NCBI RefSeq assembly: GCF_000308375.1
Contig: NZ_BAFQ01000178.1
Coordinates: 1-64,000 of the forward strand
DNA length: 64,000 bases
Direction: 5' to 3'
From: Nocardia aobensis NBRC 100429
Lineage (GTDB): Bacteria; Actinomycetota; Actinomycetes; Mycobacteriales; Mycobacteriaceae
In this document: positions 60,622 to 64,000 of the stretch, piece by piece
Position numbering within the stretch: position 1 is the stretch's first letter
How the letters are laid out: each line of letters opens with the position of its first letter
Program-made: the position numbers and the translations under genes
Notes under the pieces: model-generated
The model's database searches: none
Told to the model about the DNA's origin: nothing
Seen by the model: the letters and a program-made list of their open reading frames with translations, nothing else

Positions 60622-62199
60622 TCACATCCGGAATACGCCGTAGGAGACAGGTTCGAGGGGCGCCTGCGCGCAGACCGACAGGGCCAGGCCGAGCACGGTT
60701 CTGGTGTCGGCGGGATCGATGACCCCGTCGTCCCACAGCCGGGCAGTCGAGTAGTACGGATTGCCCTGGTGCTCGTATTGATCCCGGATCGGCGCCTTGA
60801 ACTGCTCCTCCTGCTCCGCGGTCCAGGCATCGCCGAGCTGATCGCCGCGCACCGTGGCCAGCACGGAGGCGGCCTGTTCACCGCCCATCACCGAGATGCG
60901 GGCGTTCGGCCACATCCACAGGAAGCGCGGCGAATAGGCGCGCCCGCACATCGAATAGTTGCCGGCGCCGTAGGAACCGCCGATCACCACCGTCAGCTTC
61001 GGCACGCGCGCGCAGGCGACCGCGGTCACCATCTTCGCGCCGTGTTTGGCGATACCGCTCGCCTCGTAGTCGCGCCCGACCATGAAGCCGGTGATGTTCT
61101 GCAGGAACACCAGCGGAATGACCCGCTTGTCGCACAATTCGATGAAATGCGCGCCCTTCTGGGCGGATTCGCCGAACAGCACGCCGTTGTTGGCGACGAT
61201 GCCGACCGGGTGTCCGTGGATGCGCGCGAAGCCGGTGACCAGGGTGCGGCCGTATTCGGCCTTGAATTCCTGGAATTCACCGCCGTCCACGATGCGCTCG
61301 ATCACCTCGTGTACGTCATACGGCGTACGCAGGTCCACCGGGACCACGTCGTAGAGCTCCGACTGCGGGGCGATGGCGTCGACCGGCGCCGCGATCTCCC
61401 ACGGACTCGGCGACTTCGGCGCGAAGGTGCCGACGATGCGGCGCACGATGCGCAGCGCGTCCTCGTCGCTGTCGGCCAGATGGTCGGTGACACCCGATGT
61501 GCGCGAGTGCAATTCACCACCGCCGAGTTCCTCTGCGGTGACCACCTCGCCGGTGGCGGCCTTCACCAGCGGCGGCCCGCCGAGGAAGATCGTGCCCTGA
61601 TTGCGCACGATCACGGCCTCGTCGCTCATCGCGGGAACGTAGGCGCCGCCCGCGGTGCAGGAACCCAGTACCGCCGCGATCTGCGGAATCCCCTTGGCGC
61701 TCATGGTCGCCTGGTTGTAGAAGATCCGGCCGAAGTGCTCGCGGTCGGGGAAGACCTCGTCCTGATGCGGCAGATGCGCACCACCGGAGTCCACCAGGTA
61801 GATGCACGGCAGATGGTTCTGCAGTGCCACCTCCTGCGCGCGCAGATGCTTCTTGACCGTCATCGGGTAGTAGGTGCCGCCCTTGACCGTCGCATCGTTG
61901 GCGACGATCACGCATTCCCGGCCGGACACCCGTCCGATACCGCCGATCACTCCCGCGCCGGGGCAATCGTCGCCGTACATGCCGTCGGCCGCCAGCGGCG
62001 AGAGTTCCAGGAACGGGCTGCCGGGGTCCAGCAGCCGGTCCACCCGCTGGCGCGGCAGCAGTTTGCCGCGCGCCAGATGGCGCTCGCGGGCCCGCTCGGG
62101 TCCGCCGAGCGCACTCGCCGCCAGTTTCGCGCGCAGCTCGTCGAGCAGCGCCAGATGTGCGGCACGATTGCCGGCCTGCACGTCCTGCGTCAGGGTCAT
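60622..62199 (-). CDS. accD1: acyl-CoA carboxylase beta subunit (methylcrotonyl-CoA carboxyltransferase)
   Basis: This is a 525-residue carboxyltransferase with two crotonase-like halves: 'YLVDSGGAHLPHQDEVFPD' and 'GSCTAGGAYVPAMSD' in the first, 'LVFLQNITGFMVGRDYEASG' and 'GGSYGAGNYSMCGRAYSPRF' in the second. These are hallmarks of methylcrotonyl/geranyl-CoA type beta subunits rather than propionyl-CoA ones. It is the first gene of the operon. The ATG at 62199 is seven bases after AGGA; a GTG one codon earlier is less well placed. Confidence 0.93.
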   Translation of the reverse strand: MTLTQDVQAGNRAAHLALLDELRAKLAASALGGPERARERHLARGKLLPRQRVDRLLDPGSPFLELSPLAADGMYGDDCPGAGVIGGIGRVSGRECVIVANDATVKGGTYYPMTVKKHLRAQEVALQNHLPCIYLVDSGGAHLPHQDEVFPDREHFGRIFYNQATMSAKGIPQIAAVLGSCTAGGAYVPAMSDEAVIVRNQGTIFLGGPPLVKAATGEVVTAEELGGGELHSRTSGVTDHLADSDEDALRIVRRIVGTFAPKSPSPWEIAAPVDAIAPQSELYDVVPVDLRTPYDVHEVIERIVDGGEFQEFKAEYGRTLVTGFARIHGHPVGIVANNGVLFGESAQKGAHFIELCDKRVIPLVFLQNITGFMVGRDYEASGIAKHGAKMVTAVACARVPKLTVVIGGSYGAGNYSMCGRAYSPRFLWMWPNARISVMGGEQAASVLATVRGDQLGDAWTAEQEEQFKAPIRDQYEHQGNPYYSTARLWDDGVIDPADTRTVLGLALSVCAQAPLEPVSYGVFRM

Positions 62200-62219
62200 C
62201 ACGCCATCCTGCCCATTCG

Positions 62220-62235
62220 GTTAGTGGCCAATAAC
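62220..62235. promoter_or_regulatory. operator-like palindrome, probable TetR (BkaR-like) site
   Basis: GTTAGTGGCCAATAAC is palindromic at 14 of 16 positions (GTTAxTGGCCAxTAAC), the size and form of a TetR-family operator. It lies just downstream of the predicted transcription start of the accD1 operon and upstream of the divergent tetR gene, well placed to block both. A second small palindrome, AAGAT-A-ATCTT (62244-62254), overlaps the -10 box. Confidence 0.5.
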
Positions 62236-62243
62236 TGGAAACT

Positions 62244-62272
62244 AAGATAATCTTCGTTAACTGAAATGTCCA
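62244..62272 (-). promoter_or_regulatory. promoter of the leucine-catabolism operon
   Basis: On the minus strand TGGACA (62272-62267, one mismatch to TTGACA) is followed after exactly 17 bases by TATCTT (62249-62244, four of six to TATAAT). The predicted start of transcription, around 62237, leaves a short leader before the ATG at 62199. The region is markedly AT-richer than its surroundings. Confidence 0.6.
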
Positions 62273-62326
62273 GGCGTGCCGGAACCCGGACCCGCCGAAC
62301 GCCCCCGGCCTGCGGAGAGGAGCCCG

Positions 62327-62950
62327 ATGAGCAGCAGTGAGGCCATCGCCCCCACACGCCGGGAGCAGCTCAAGGCGCAGCGGCGGCGACAATTACTGGA
62401 GGCCGGGGCACGACTCATCGCCGACCGCGGCTTCCCCGGGGTACGGCTCGACGACCTCGGGGCGGCGGCCGGTATCAGCGGCCCGGCGGTCTACCGGCAC
62501 TTCCCCAACAAGGAAGCCCTCCTGGTGGAATTGCTGGTCGGGATCAGCACCCGGCTGTTCGAGGGCGGCCGGGCGGTCGCCGAACAGGCCGAATCACCGC
62601 GCTCGGCTCTGTCCGGATTGATCGAGTTCCACCTCGACTTCGCCCTCGGCGAGCCCGAACTCATCCGCATCCAGGACCGGGACCTGGAAAGCTTGCCCGA
62701 ATCCGCCCGTCGGCAGGTGCGTCGCCTGCAGCGGCAGTACGTGGAGATCTGGGTGGGCGTGCTGCGCGGCCTGCATCCCGAACTGGACGAGACCGCCGCG
62801 CGGGTCAAGGCGCACGCCACCTTCGGCCTGATCAACTCCACCCCGCACAGTGCCGCCCCCACCCTGGCCGGGCGGGCTCGGCCCATCCTGCGGGAGATGG
62901 CCTGGGCGGCGCTGAGCCGAGCGACCGACCAGAGGGCCGAGCCGGCCTAG
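62327..62950 (+). CDS. TetR-family repressor, BkaR-like
   Basis: This 207-residue regulator has a basic N-terminus (RREQLKAQRRRQLLEAG) leading into a TetR helix-turn-helix around residues 20-65 ('VRLDDLGAAAGISGPAVYRHFPNKEALL'). The ligand-binding half is compact. It is divergent from the accD1 operon, the same arrangement as M. tuberculosis Rv2506 (BkaR), a repressor of branched-chain keto-acid genes. It should repress the operon and probably itself, responding to a branched acyl-CoA or related metabolite. The ATG at 62327 follows AGGAG; the longer frame from 62276 lacks a ribosome site. Confidence 0.9.
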   Translation: MSSSEAIAPTRREQLKAQRRRQLLEAGARLIADRGFPGVRLDDLGAAAGISGPAVYRHFPNKEALLVELLVGISTRLFEGGRAVAEQAESPRSALSGLIEFHLDFALGEPELIRIQDRDLESLPESARRQVRRLQRQYVEIWVGVLRGLHPELDETAARVKAHATFGLINSTPHSAAPTLAGRARPILREMAWAALSRATDQRAEPA

Positions 62951-63390
62951 TCGCGGCGCAGTTCGGCCTCGGCGGTGGACAGGACCGCGCTCACGCCCAG
63001 ATAGACGGCGGGGATCAGCGCCAGAGTCCACGCGGCGGCGAAAAGCGGTGTGGCGACTTCGAATTGGGAATGCCAGCGCACCCGGGTGCCCGCCGGATGG
63101 TCGTCGAAGGTCACGGTTCCGTCCTGGCGGCGCAGCGGCGGAAGCGATTTCAGTACTCGATAACGGAACAGTCGCGGAGGGTCGTAGTCGACGACCTCCT
63201 CGGTCAGCCGCACCAGCGGCGTCACCAGCAGCCGCACCGCCCCGACCCCGTGTTCGGAGACATTGCCCGGACGGACCGGAGTGACCCGCCGGATCGCCGG
63301 AACGCGCTGGTAGTTGGTGGCGTCGGTGATCCAGTCGAAGACGTCGGCGCGAGGTGCCCGGATGATCCGTTCCAGGTCCAGCGTGCGCAT
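62947..63390 (-). CDS. SRPBCC (START/polyketide-cyclase-like) protein
   Basis: This 147-residue protein opens 'MRTLDLERIIRAPRADVFDWITDATNYQRVP', the usual first strand-helix of the helix-grip SRPBCC fold, and continues with 'VVDYDPPRLFRYRVL' and 'RVRWHSQFEVATP'. These proteins bind small hydrophobic ligands; no catalytic residues can be inferred. The hydrophobic stretch 'LFAAAWTLALIPAVYLGVSAVL' is probably the long C-terminal helix. The ATG at 63390 lies six bases after AAGGGA. It converges on the TetR gene, and the two stop codons share one CTAG. Confidence 0.82.
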   Translation of the reverse strand: MRTLDLERIIRAPRADVFDWITDATNYQRVPAIRRVTPVRPGNVSEHGVGAVRLLVTPLVRLTEEVVDYDPPRLFRYRVLKSLPPLRRQDGTVTFDDHPAGTRVRWHSQFEVATPLFAAAWTLALIPAVYLGVSAVLSTAEAELRRD

Positions 63391-63832
63391 CGAGAGTCCC
63401 TTCGCTACCGCGGTGTCGGATGAGTTCCCGACCGGCGGGAATGCCGGATCGGTGCCGAGTGCCAGCGCAGCGTACGGCGCGGCGGGCACCCGCTGCCAGG
63501 GACAAGAGTCGAAACGATGCTATTTCGATACGCGCAAGCGATCTGGTCGTTCGCCCAAGCCTTGCGGCGCCGGCGAAAAGTTGAATCCGGTCGGTATTTC
63601 CTTGTGACAGAGAGCCTTTCGTTCGCCCTGGCACACCCCCGTCGCCCGCGAGTCGGCGGCGATAGTCCACAATTGTCCCGATCCGGCCCGGAACCGGCCT
63701 TCGCCACCGCACCGATCCCCGGTCGACCTCCCGGAACCGGCGGTAACACCGGGCAGCCGGAAATCACCCGGTGACTACCATGGCATTCATGAGTGCCGAG
63801 GAGTGCCGCCGCACCACAGACAGGCCGGAACC
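63391..63832. other. 442-base gene-free region
   Basis: No convincing gene is seen here; the open frames that cross it lack ribosome sites or family features. It should contain the divergent promoters of the SRPBCC gene and the right-hand regulator. The one clear signal is the inverted repeat TCGAAA-8 bases-TTTCGA (63509-63528), in a locally AT-richer stretch about 120 bases before the SRPBCC start. I found no -35/-10 pair I would defend. Confidence 0.5.
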
Positions 63833-64000
63833 GTGAGCGTAGAGCGTGGCACCGCGAGCCCCGCAGAACAGCCGACAACAAAGCCGCAGGAGCGGGTGAT
63901 TCGCCGACGCCCGAAGAATCGGCGCGCCCAGATCGCCGCGACCTCGGCGGCGGCCTTCGGCTCGCTGGGGTATCACGGGGTCAGCATGGAGGACATCGCC
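63833..64000 (+). CDS. TetR-family regulator, N-terminal part, cut by window edge
   Basis: The frame from a GTG at 63833 stays open to the right edge (56 codons). After a disordered Pro/Gln-rich start it reads 'RRAQIAATSAAAFGSLGYHGVSMEDIA', the first helix and turn of a TetR DNA-binding domain. The GTG has only a weak upstream ribosome site (GGAA). A tiny upstream frame (63780-63836) ends across it in a GTGA overlap. Target and ligand cannot be told from the fragment. Confidence 0.75.
   Translation, partial: MSVERGTASPAEQPTTKPQERVIRRRPKNRRAQIAATSAAAFGSLGYHGVSMEDIA

Overview
The window is high-GC actinobacterial DNA, most likely from Nocardia or a close relative in the Mycobacteriales. Three things point there: a huge non-ribosomal peptide synthetase (NRPS), a leucine-degradation operon laid out like the accD1-accA1-fadE19 locus of Mycobacterium tuberculosis, and strong third-position GC bias. 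That bias leaves very long but spurious open frames opposite the real genes. No rRNA, tRNA, CRISPR array, phage or intact insertion sequence was seen.

Positions 1-3508 (minus strand) hold the first 18 codons of a probable GlxA/DJ-1-type regulator running off the left edge, an alpha/beta hydrolase, and an ABC-2-type exporter (permease and ATPase). Positions 3715-47790 are one minus-strand gene for a 14,691-residue NRPS. It has 12 complete C-A-T modules, epimerase domains after modules 6 and 12, a thirteenth condensation domain, and a C-terminal adenylation-domain relic with no carrier or thioesterase domain. A clear intrinsic terminator follows it. Pocket codes read by eye predict Ser at modules 4, 7 and 9 and Thr at module 5. 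Modules 6 and 12 should give non-polar D-residues. The other modules have codes I cannot assign. The EntF-like first C domain suggests an acyl or aryl starter delivered in trans.

Positions 47791-54063 are ordinary accessory chromosome: a 366-base regulatory gap, cobM, a cupin-fold protein, a PPOX-type flavin/F420 enzyme, a NarL/LuxR response regulator with its histidine kinase, and a divergent two-gene MacB/Lol-like ABC transporter.

Positions 54142-62199 (minus strand) form a tightly packed operon: carboxyltransferase, biotin carboxylase, acyl-CoA dehydrogenase, MaoC hydratase, CitE-like lyase and acetoacetyl-CoA synthetase. Together they can take leucine-derived isovaleryl-CoA through methylcrotonyl-, methylglutaconyl- and HMG-CoA to acetyl-CoA plus acetoacetate, then re-activate the acetoacetate. 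A divergent BkaR-like TetR repressor, a good promoter and an operator-like palindrome sit at its head. The right end has an SRPBCC protein, a 442-base gap and the start of another TetR regulator.

The strongest candidates for new biology are the thioesterase-less end of the giant NRPS, and a pair of related GC-rich repeat elements inserted in frame into two of its adenylation domains.
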